Below, piece by piece: positions 28,575-34,776 of a DNA stretch of 34,776 nucleotides. The stretch is from Mollicutes bacterium (GTDB lineage Bacteria > Bacillota_I > Bacilli_A > Izemoplasmatales > Izemoplasmataceae). The stretch is from contig PWOH01000113.1 of NCBI GenBank assembly GCA_003557505.1, positions 1-34,776 on the forward strand. The letters are read 5' to 3'. Position 1 is the stretch's first letter; each line of letters starts with the position of its first letter. The notes beneath the pieces were generated by a model that searched no databases, was not told where the DNA came from, and saw nothing but the letters and a program-made list of their open reading frames with translations. Both the position numbers and the translations under genes were made by a program.

Positions 28575-29726
28575 TCACCTGATTATGAAGTAGTTGTCTG
28601 TCGTATTATCTTCTAATGCGATATTCAGTGCTTTATCGGCACGTTCAGCAATTTCATCAACGGGTTCATCAAACATTTTGACATGCAGGATACCAAAACA
28701 CGGATACACACTTTCGGTCACATTGCCAAACGTCATGGTGTGATTGATTAAATCGCCACCTTCTTCAAGTGCTCGTTTTAACATTTCCACTTTGCGATGA
28801 TCTGTAATCACCATGGCGAAACGAATTCCGGATAACCTGAAGACAGAATGAATATCTTTTAAAAAGTGGTAAGCTAGTTTTTTAATATATTCGCCCATCA
28901 GTAAGTCTCCGATATCACGCCCATACTGTGAATTGACTTGTGGGATATTGGTCATCTCAAAGGTTACAATCGAATAAGGACTGCGTTTGCGGTTTAAGGA
29001 CTGAATATGTTCGTAATATGCACGATCAATGGTTAGATTGTTTAGCACTTCAATATTGGTTTCAGGGTAGCGTTTAACATCAACCCCTTTTACCACGTTA
29101 ATATACATTTTACGGTTGTGTTGTTGGAGTCTGAACCCTTTTTCTTTAAACCAATGGTAATCGCCTTCTTTTTTAATGCGATAATGGACGGTATATGTTG
29201 GTTTTTTTCTTGAGACTTTCTGAATCGCTTCCAGATAAGATTGTTTATCATCCGGATGCATTTTCATTAACAACGCTTCAAACGAAAACTCGTTATCATC
29301 AAAAGGAATCAGTTTAAGATAATTTTGCGTGCCAAACATCGTATCGTCATCACTTCTAAAAGCAATCCCATCATCAACGAGTTCCAGCATATGAATGAAT
29401 CGTTCTCTTAAGAGTTCACTACGTTCCGCCAAATTATCATAGTCTTTTTTTAACGTTTTGAGTTTATCTTTCGTTTTATCTTTTTTTGAGAGATTTTTTC
29501 CATCAAAAATAAGTAAACTAAATGCAAAGCCTACGTAGATATAGCTTTGGAGGTAAAGAAAAGTAATGTCCGCAAGTTCCAAGATAACGAATAAAATATA
29601 CGCCGTAAGTGCAGGAACGAACAACAAAATATCAAGATCGCCTTTTTTATTACGGATTTTTTTAACGATGATAAAAAATAACCATGTAGCCATAATGATG
29701 ACTTCTAGTGTGATATATTCCCTCAT
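28575..29726 (-). CDS. Membrane protein with PAS-like and degenerate GGDEF domains
   Basis: A 383-residue protein. Residues 1-75 hold two or three membrane helices. Residues 78-110 are highly charged and likely coiled-coil. Residues 110-220 resemble a PAS/PAC module ('MHPDDKQSYLEAI', 'YRIKKEGDYHWFKEKGFRL', 'NVVKGVDVKRY'). The rest resembles a GGDEF fold ('YSIVTFEMTNIPQVNSQYG', 'DIGDLLMGEYIKKLAYHF', 'VFRLSGIRFAMVI'). The GGDEF motif itself reads 'SGIRF' (299-303) and the usual metal Asp strand reads 'FEMTN', so cyclase activity is unlikely. GdpP also joins PAS with a degenerate GGDEF, but this protein lacks DHH/DHHA1. It lies 26 bases downstream of cdaA, suggesting a regulatory link. AGGAGG precedes the ATG by five bases. 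Confidence 0.75.
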   Translation of the reverse strand: MREYITLEVIIMATWLFFIIVKKIRNKKGDLDILLFVPALTAYILFVILELADITFLYLQSYIYVGFAFSLLIFDGKNLSKKDKTKDKLKTLKKDYDNLAERSELLRERFIHMLELVDDGIAFRSDDDTMFGTQNYLKLIPFDDNEFSFEALLMKMHPDDKQSYLEAIQKVSRKKPTYTVHYRIKKEGDYHWFKEKGFRLQQHNRKMYINVVKGVDVKRYPETNIEVLNNLTIDRAYYEHIQSLNRKRSPYSIVTFEMTNIPQVNSQYGRDIGDLLMGEYIKKLAYHFLKDIHSVFRLSGIRFAMVITDHRKVEMLKRALEEGGDLINHTMTFGNVTESVYPCFGILHVKMFDEPVDEIAERADKALNIALEDNTTDNYFIIR

Positions 29727-29752
29727 ACGGCCCTCCTATCCCAAAGGTACAA

Positions 29753-30493
29753 TTAATTTTGCAGGTATTTCTCTAAGTAAAGCACTAATGATTCATGCGA
29801 GAGGTCTTGATCAAGGTATCCGTCAATCGTTACACTGACTTGCCCGGTCTCTTCACTAACAACAACGGTCAAGGAATCGGTAATCTCACTGATTCCAATC
29901 GCCGCACGGTGTCTTGACCCCAAGTATTTTGGAATCTTCACAGATTCACTTGGCGGGAAGTAAGCACCAGCACATTTAATGATATTTTCTTTTATAATAA
30001 TCGCCCCATCATGAAGCGGCGTCGCCGGCATAAAAATACTACTCATCAATTCACTGCTTAGTGGCGCTTCGATTTGAAACGCATTTTCAATATAATCTTT
30101 CAAAGAGTCACTGCGTTCAAAGGTAATAATGGCACCGATTTTATGACGAGATAAATAATCAATCGCATGTAAGAGTTCTTGTTTGGTATCTTCTTCAATG
30201 GCATTGGAAATCAGAAGTCCGCTTTTGACCCCGACTACTTCCATTATAACTTTAAACTCACTTTGGATAATAATAATTATTAAAATAATGATTGGAACCA
30301 CACGAATCATGACCATCAGCCAATGATCGATGCTTTCAATATTCTGAAATATTTCATAAATAAATATTGTGGAAAATATAAGAAGCACCACTTTTATGAG
30401 GCGATAAGTCCCTAAATTTATCTTCGTACGTATCGTCATGGTAAATATAGCTAAAAGAAAGATATTTAGCGAAAAAACATCATATGTTTCCAT
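29753..30493 (-). CDS. cdaA: Membrane diadenylate cyclase (CdaA type)
   Basis: A 246-residue enzyme that makes c-di-AMP from two ATP, a signal controlling potassium and osmolyte balance in Bacillota. The N-terminus has three membrane segments (about 8-21, 33-48, 60-76), then a short linker and the DAC domain. The catalytic 'DGA' (162-164) is in 'TPLHDGAIII' and 'RHR' (194-196) in 'LGSRHRAAIGI'. The track starts at GTG in the ribosome binding site itself; the ATG used here has AGGAGG eight bases upstream. In most Bacillota cdaA is followed by cdaR and glmM; here a PAS/GGDEF-like gene follows, and neither cdaR nor glmM is in the window. Confidence 0.95.
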   Translation of the reverse strand: METYDVFSLNIFLLAIFTMTIRTKINLGTYRLIKVVLLIFSTIFIYEIFQNIESIDHWLMVMIRVVPIIILIIIIIQSEFKVIMEVVGVKSGLLISNAIEEDTKQELLHAIDYLSRHKIGAIITFERSDSLKDYIENAFQIEAPLSSELMSSIFMPATPLHDGAIIIKENIIKCAGAYFPPSESVKIPKYLGSRHRAAIGISEITDSLTVVVSEETGQVSVTIDGYLDQDLSHESLVLYLEKYLQN

Positions 30494-30547
30494 TGACTTC
30501 ACCTCCTAGAAAACGAGAAAAATTGCTTTTAAATTGTATCAAGACTG

Positions 30548-30556
30548 ATTATACCA
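30548..30556 (-). promoter_or_regulatory. Extended -10 promoter for the cdaA operon
   Basis: TGGTATAAT on the minus strand, about 55 bases upstream of the cdaA ATG, in the divergent spacer shared with nrdJ. The -35 is AT-rich and weak. Confidence 0.6.
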
Positions 30557-30664
30557 TAGAATATAATTAAATAATTGTGTTTCATAATTTCAGCTAAAAT
30601 TTTTAGAAAAATCATTAAAGGGCATTGTCATGCAATATTCATAGTGATGTGCAAATGTCAAGTC

Positions 30665-30693
30665 TTAAAGTTGCTGTCATATTGAAGTATAAT
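30665..30693 (+). promoter_or_regulatory. Probable nrdJ promoter
   Basis: TTAAAG (-35, weak) and TATAAT (-10) with a 17-base spacer. The start of transcription would be near 30700, giving a leader of about 30 bases with GGAGGG eight bases before the ATG. The rest of the 238-base divergent spacer holds no cobalamin riboswitch or other structure I can support. Confidence 0.5.
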
Positions 30694-30731
30694 TAATATC
30701 ACCATCAGAATCAAAATGGAGGGAATTTTTT

Positions 30732-33260
30732 ATGGCTAAATATCCAGAATCATTAATCAAATCAATCAACCACGACATTGCTGAACGTTTCACTCACCTT
30801 TATCCTATCACAAATGACATGGAAAAGTCATTTGATGGTGTATCAAGATTAGTAATGCTCGATCGATATACACAAAAAGACTTAAACCTCACCACATTAA
30901 AGAAAGGCGACTTGGTCATCACCATTGTTCGAGACGACCCAAAGTTTCCTGCACGTGGCGTAGGAATTGTAGAATCAATCAATGGAGAAGAATTGACCAT
31001 AAAAGTTGAACCCGACTACCTGGCAAGTACAGAAGATGCCGATGAAAATGGTTGCATTGTTCGAAGACTGCGTCAAGTTGATAAACCACTTGAACTTTAT
31101 TTCGAGCAAATCGCAAAAAGGCTAGCGAATCATCTTGGCGAAGATGAATCCCAAGCGATCAAAGACAAATTTTATGAAGAAGTTTCCTCATTGAACCTTG
31201 TGCCTGCAGGAAGAGTCCTTTTTGGGGCTGGTTCTCAAACAGAGGTAACATTCTTCAACTGTTTCGTAATGCCTTTTATCCACGACTCACGTGGCGGGAT
31301 TTCTGAGCACCGTAAACAAGTGATGGAAATCATGTCCAGAGGCGGAGGGGTTGGGACCAACGGCTCAACATTACGCCCAAAAAATGCTTTAGCCAAAGGG
31401 GTTAACGGAAAATCAAGCGGATCAGTTTCTTGGTTAAATGATCTCTCGCAGTTAACGCACCTTGTTGAACAAGGTGGTTCACGACGCGGTGCGCAAATGA
31501 TCATGCTCGCTGATTGGCATCCTGATATTATTGATTTCATCGTTTCTAAGATGCAAAACCCAATGATTCTTCAGTTTTTAACTGAAACCATTGAAGATCC
31601 TCGCATCAAAAAAGCCGCTCAGGATAAATTAAAATTTGTTCCGCTTAATGATGAAGAAGTCGAAATTAATGAATATATTTTAGAACAAGCCAAAAAAGAC
31701 GAGTCACAGTTTTCTAAGAAAATTGTCGATAAGGCCTGGGAACGTTTAAATAAAGGTGGACATTATGAAGTTAACGATCCTGAGTTCTTAAGTGGCGCGA
31801 ACATTTCTGTGGCCATCACGAAAGAGTTCATGGAAGCTGTTGAAAATGACGATGTCTATGACCTTCGTTTCCCTGATGTAGACAGCTACACCGGTGACGA
31901 CAAAGAAGCCTATGATAAAAAGTGGGGCGAGATCGGTGATGTAAGAACTTGGGAAGAGATGGGGTACGCGGTTAAAACCCATTATACCCTTAAGGCCAAG
32001 GACTTATGGAACCTGATTAACATTTGTGCAACCTACTCTGCAGAACCTGGTATCTTCTTTATCGATAACGCCAACGCAGAAACGAACGCCGTTGCCTATG
32101 ATAATAAAGTTGTTTGTACCAACCCATGTGGTGAACAACCCTTAGCACCTTATTCAGTTTGTAACCTAGCCGCGCTTAACCTTGCGAACATGGTCGACCA
32201 TGAAGCCAAAGACGTTGATTGGGACAAACTCGCAAATACCATTCAAACCGCAGTCAGACTGCAAGATAATGTCATTGATAAAACCCATTATTTCCTTGAT
32301 GAAAACGAAGCCCAAGCCCTTGGTGAAAGAAGAATCGGTCTGGGTGTTATGGGACTACATGACCTCCTAATTTGGTGTAATCGCCGTTACGGAGCCAAAG
32401 ACGGACTACAATATATTGATAAATTATTCAAGTTCATCGCAACGACTGCCTATGAAACCAGTATTGAACTGGCTAAAGAAAAAGGGCCGTATCCATTCTT
32501 AAAAACACAAGAAAACCGGGAAAAAATGGTCGCAAGTGGCTATATGCAAAAACTACCAGAACACATTCGCCAAGGTGTCTTGGATCACGGTATCAGAAAC
32601 TCACATCTATTGACTATCGCACCAACCGGATCAACAGGAACGATGGTCGGTGTCTCAACAGGCTTAGAACCATACTTTGCGTTTAGTTACTTTAGAAGTG
32701 GACGTCTCGGTAAATTCATCGAAGTCAACGCACCGATTGTTGAAAGCTATCTTGAACAATATCCTGGCTACACCAAAGAAACCTTACCTGATACTTTCGT
32801 CAGTGCCATGGAACTCTCTCCAGAAGCGCATGTGGATGTGCAAACTACCATTCAGAAATGGGTAGACTCATCGATCTCCAAAACGGTTAACGCCCCAGAA
32901 GGCTATACAGTAGAAGAAGTTGAACAAGTCTACAGACGTCTATATGCTGGGAACGCCAAAGGTGGAACAGTTTATGTGGATGGTTCACGCGATGCACAGG
33001 TCTTAAGTTTAAGCAAAGACGATAAGAAATCTAAGCCAACTCAAGTTGAAATTAAAGACTTCGGCCTAAATGTCGAAGAGAAAAAAGAGAAAAAGAAAAA
33101 AGAAACAGACGATAAAAACCTTCGTAGTGACAGACAAGATAGAAACATCGGGGTTGAAGCCGGTGATATTTGTCCAATCTGTTTAGAAGGAACCGTAGAA
33201 AATCTTGGGGGTTGCCATACTTGTACAAACTGTAACGCCCAGCTCAAATGTGGATTATAA
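30732..33260 (+). CDS. nrdJ: Adenosylcobalamin-dependent (class II) ribonucleotide reductase
   Basis: An 842-residue class II reductase that converts ribonucleotides to deoxyribonucleotides with a thiyl radical generated from B12, independent of oxygen. Active-site features: 'TFFNCFVMP' with Cys177, 'RGGGVGTNGSTLRP', 'TNPCGEQPLAPYSVCNLAA' with the radical Cys466, Glu468 and Cys477, and 'TIAPTGSTGTM'. The C-terminus carries 'CPIC' and 'GGCHTCTNCNAQLKC', the Cys-rich tail typical of NrdJ, with a Lys/Glu-rich linker before it. No ATP-cone is visible at the N-terminus; instead residues 40-105 look like a small beta-barrel seen in some NrdJ proteins. Transcribed alone, with promoter and terminator, divergent from cdaA. 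Confidence 0.96.
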   Translation: MAKYPESLIKSINHDIAERFTHLYPITNDMEKSFDGVSRLVMLDRYTQKDLNLTTLKKGDLVITIVRDDPKFPARGVGIVESINGEELTIKVEPDYLASTEDADENGCIVRRLRQVDKPLELYFEQIAKRLANHLGEDESQAIKDKFYEEVSSLNLVPAGRVLFGAGSQTEVTFFNCFVMPFIHDSRGGISEHRKQVMEIMSRGGGVGTNGSTLRPKNALAKGVNGKSSGSVSWLNDLSQLTHLVEQGGSRRGAQMIMLADWHPDIIDFIVSKMQNPMILQFLTETIEDPRIKKAAQDKLKFVPLNDEEVEINEYILEQAKKDESQFSKKIVDKAWERLNKGGHYEVNDPEFLSGANISVAITKEFMEAVENDDVYDLRFPDVDSYTGDDKEAYDKKWGEIGDVRTWEEMGYAVKTHYTLKAKDLWNLINICATYSAEPGIFFIDNANAETNAVAYDNKVVCTNPCGEQPLAPYSVCNLAALNLANMVDHEAKDVDWDKLANTIQTAVRLQDNVIDKTHYFLDENEAQALGERRIGLGVMGLHDLLIWCNRRYGAKDGLQYIDKLFKFIATTAYETSIELAKEKGPYPFLKTQENREKMVASGYMQKLPEHIRQGVLDHGIRNSHLLTIAPTGSTGTMVGVSTGLEPYFAFSYFRSGRLGKFIEVNAPIVESYLEQYPGYTKETLPDTFVSAMELSPEAHVDVQTTIQKWVDSSISKTVNAPEGYTVEEVEQVYRRLYAGNAKGGTVYVDGSRDAQVLSLSKDDKKSKPTQVEIKDFGLNVEEKKEKKKKETDDKNLRSDRQDRNIGVEAGDICPICLEGTVENLGGCHTCTNCNAQLKCGL

Positions 33261-33264
33261 ACCG

Positions 33265-33293
33265 AAGAGGTGCCTATGTGGCGCCTCTTTTTT
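33265..33293 (+). terminator. Terminator after nrdJ
   Basis: Ten-base stem AAGAGGTGCC / GGCGCCTCTT (one G-T pair) with a five-base loop and a run of six T, directly after the nrdJ stop. Confidence 0.92.
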
Positions 33294-33315
33294 AGTTTAA
33301 AGGAAACGCTAAACA

Positions 33316-33324
33316 TGTTAAAAT
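33316..33324 (+). promoter_or_regulatory. Possible extended -10 promoter for hflX
   Basis: TGTTAAAAT, an extended -10 with one mismatch to TATAAT, 44 bases before the hflX ATG and after the nrdJ terminator. Confidence 0.4.
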
Positions 33325-33367
33325 ACAAGTGATCTCATCATGTCTAAAATACAATGGAGGCATACGC

Positions 33368-34609
33368 ATGAAAAAAGCAGTAAGTGTTGGGTTAGATCAT
33401 TTTAAAAAAGGCATGCTTTCTTACTATATGGATGAACTGGAGAATTTAGCATCATCTTTAAACATCGACGTCGTTAAACGTTTCACTCAATCCAGTGAAC
33501 AGCGAACCCCTGCCTACAAAATTGGTAAAGGGAAATTAGAAGAAATTCGTGAATTTGTCCAATATAACGAGATTGATTATGTCATTTTCAATGAAGAGTT
33601 AACCAACTCACAAATTAGAAACATAGAAGAAATACTTGATTTACCCGTAATTGATCGAACACTGCTTATTTTAGATATCTTTGCGAAACGCGCAAAAACA
33701 AAAGAAGCGATGCTGCAGGTGGAAATTGCCCAACTTAAATATCTTAAGCCCAGACTTTCAGCCATGCGTTCATCTTTTGAACAACAACAAGGTGGCATTG
33801 GACAAAAAGGTCCCGGGGAAAAAATGTTAGAACTCGACCGACGAAAAATCGAGCGTGATATCCGCAAACTAGAAGCGCAATTAAAAAACATTGTAAGAAC
33901 CAGACAAACCAATCGGTTAAAACGAAAGTTCGGTCCCATTAAAAATGTTGCGATTGTGGGGTATACTAACGCTGGGAAAAGTACGCTCATGAATACCCTC
34001 CTCAATCATTCCACCAAAGAACCCAATCAAGACCATTTAGTCGAAGATAGATTGTTTGCGACCTTGGAAACTTCAACACGGCGTGTACAGTTTAAAGACA
34101 AAAAGGCATTCACCCTTACTGATACCATCGGTTTTATCGCACAGCTCCCTCACGAACTAGTCGATTCGTTTAAGGCAACCCTTGAAGAAATCAAAGAAGC
34201 GGACTTATTGATTCATGTAATCGATTTTTCTCACCCTTATTATCTCGATCAAATACACACCACTCAAAAAGTCCTCTCCGAGCTTGGCGCTGATGAGATG
34301 GAAACCTTATACCTCTTTAACAAAATCGACCTTACAAGTGATATTTTACCGCATTCATACAAACCCGCTGTAAAAGTTTCCCTAAAGGATGGCACCAATA
34401 TCAAGCATCTTATCGATGAAATTCACAAAACTTTATTTAAAGATGATACAACAGTGATTTACCGTATCCCACAAGACCGTGGGGATATCATCAATGATTT
34501 AAACACCTACGCTGAGATTCTCACGACACACTATGAAAATGACTCAGTGATCATCAAAGCCAAAGTCGATATGGTCATTAAAGGGCAATTAAAACACTAT
34601 GAAGCATAA
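33368..34609 (+). CDS. hflX: Ribosome-associated GTPase HflX
   Basis: A 413-residue GTPase that binds the 50S subunit, splits stalled ribosomes under stress and rescues translation. In order: N-terminal HflX domain (1-110), 'RSSFEQQQGGIGQKGPGE' and a helical hairpin to about 185, the G domain with G1 'GYTNAGKST' (198-206), G3 'DTIGFI', G4 'NKID', and a short C-terminal domain. The track adds 13 residues upstream. The ATG used here has GGAGG seven bases before it, and 'MKKAVSVGLDHF' is a normal family start. It is alone between two terminators. Confidence 0.96.
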   Translation: MKKAVSVGLDHFKKGMLSYYMDELENLASSLNIDVVKRFTQSSEQRTPAYKIGKGKLEEIREFVQYNEIDYVIFNEELTNSQIRNIEEILDLPVIDRTLLILDIFAKRAKTKEAMLQVEIAQLKYLKPRLSAMRSSFEQQQGGIGQKGPGEKMLELDRRKIERDIRKLEAQLKNIVRTRQTNRLKRKFGPIKNVAIVGYTNAGKSTLMNTLLNHSTKEPNQDHLVEDRLFATLETSTRRVQFKDKKAFTLTDTIGFIAQLPHELVDSFKATLEEIKEADLLIHVIDFSHPYYLDQIHTTQKVLSELGADEMETLYLFNKIDLTSDILPHSYKPAVKVSLKDGTNIKHLIDEIHKTLFKDDTTVIYRIPQDRGDIINDLNTYAEILTTHYENDSVIIKAKVDMVIKGQLKHYEA

Positions 34610-34614
34610 AAAAT

Positions 34615-34650
34615 AAGGATATCCCAACATAAGAAGGGATATCCTTTTTT
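34615..34650. terminator. Terminator after hflX, probably bidirectional
   Basis: Eleven-base perfect stem AAGGATATCCC / GGGATATCCTT with a ten-base loop. Six T follow on the plus strand; on the minus strand TTATTTTTTA follows, so it can also serve the converging gene at the right edge. Confidence 0.88.
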
Positions 34651-34668
34651 CCGGCATTAATATATTAA

Positions 34669-34776
34669 TTATTCTAGTTCAAAGCTTGTGCTTGCTTGCG
34701 CTGATTCGTCATCTAAGCGCGCATCGGCAGTTACACTGTATACACCTGCTGTGCTTTGACGACGCAAACGATAGCG
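34669..34776 (-). CDS. 3' end of a gene on the minus strand, possible extracellular beta-domain protein
   Basis: An open frame enters from the right edge and ends at a TAA after 35 codons. The visible C-terminus includes 'GVYSVTADARLDDESAQAST' and ends 'SFELE'. The alternating pattern 'G-x-Y-x-V-T-A-x-A' followed by a strand ending in F-x-L resembles the last strands of Ig-like domains in secreted bacterial proteins. It is absent from the ORF track because it is cut by the window. The converging terminator before it supports a real gene end. Identity unknown. Confidence 0.6.
   Translation of the reverse strand, partial: RYRLRRQSTAGVYSVTADARLDDESAQASTSFELE

Noticed and set aside
28575-29726. 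Calling the PAS/GGDEF-like protein an active diguanylate cyclase or GdpP
   Set aside because: The GGDEF motif is replaced by SGIRF and the metal Asp is missing; the DHH/DHHA1 phosphodiesterase domains of GdpP are absent.
30632-30647. Possible NrdR box upstream of nrdJ
   Set aside because: Only about 11 of 16 positions fit the palindrome, and the second box expected about 31 bases away is not there.
30494-30731. Cobalamin riboswitch in the nrdJ leader
   Set aside because: The leader after the likely -10 is about 30 bases, far too short, and no B12-box-like sequence was found in the spacer.
31235-31540. 101-residue minus-strand ORF inside nrdJ
   Set aside because: Antisense shadow of the most conserved part of nrdJ; composition is explained by the nrdJ codons.

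Overview
The window looks like a chromosomal segment of a low-GC Bacillota relative with the standard genetic code. UGA is used as a stop (for example at the ends of the 277-aa lipoprotein gene, ispF and the 5-formyl-THF cyclo-ligase gene) and Trp is encoded by TGG, so it is not a Mycoplasma/Spiroplasma code-4 genome. The combination of WhiA, HprK, Lgt, a YvlD-like membrane protein, YutD, YutG/PgpA, CdaA, a GlnRS and a B12-dependent class II ribonucleotide reductase suggests a free-living mollicute-related lineage (Izemoplasma/Acholeplasma/Haloplasma-like). That placement is an inference and needs a phylogeny. Almost every base is in a gene. No gene-free stretch exceeds 300 bases; the longest is the 238-base divergent cdaA/nrdJ spacer. 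No tRNA, rRNA, CRISPR, IS element or prophage was found.

Layout. (1) 1-5954, minus strand: a tight run of two membrane proteins, whiA, acpS, two related thioredoxin-fold lipoproteins and tex (cut by the window edge). (2) 6014-16422, minus strand: one apparent operon pcrA-ligA-uvrA-(YvlD-like)-hprK-lgt-trxB, with gaps of 1 to 20 bases, an extended -10 promoter before pcrA and a terminator after trxB. (3) 16524-18533, minus: cold-shock protein with its own promoter, roughly 100-base leader and terminator, preceded by glnS. (4) 18696-23030, minus: the tRNA t6A cluster tsaE-tsaB-rimI-tsaD, then a 600-aa exported protein of unknown function with an internal duplication. (5) 23122-23994, plus: a lipid kinase, sharing a bidirectional terminator with the minus-strand S1-protein/pgi pair. 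(6) 25766-30493, minus: cdaA, a membrane PAS/degenerate-GGDEF protein, 5-formyl-THF cyclo-ligase, ispD, ispF, yutD, nfu-like and yutG. (7) 30732-34609, plus: nrdJ and hflX, each with promoter and terminator. (8) 34669-34776, minus: the 3' end of a further gene.

How the genes work together. The window is mostly core housekeeping: excision repair and ligation (PcrA, UvrA, LigA), lipoprotein maturation (Lgt) alongside lipoprotein genes, thiol redox balance (TrxB plus a CPAC-type lipoprotein), phosphotransferase regulation (HprK), glycolysis (Pgi), t6A modification (TsaB/D/E), isoprenoid synthesis (IspD/IspF), one-carbon metabolism, Fe-S delivery, c-di-AMP signalling and deoxynucleotide supply.

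The parts that look least described are: the lipoprotein pair, in which one thioredoxin-fold unit appears three times and the CxxC motif is lost in two copies; the membrane PAS/GGDEF-like protein with a destroyed GGDEF motif directly downstream of the c-di-AMP cyclase; and the duplicated 600-aa exported protein. I see no clear defence or mobile system. Several ORF-track starts are extended upstream and were moved to the ATG that has a well-spaced ribosome binding site.
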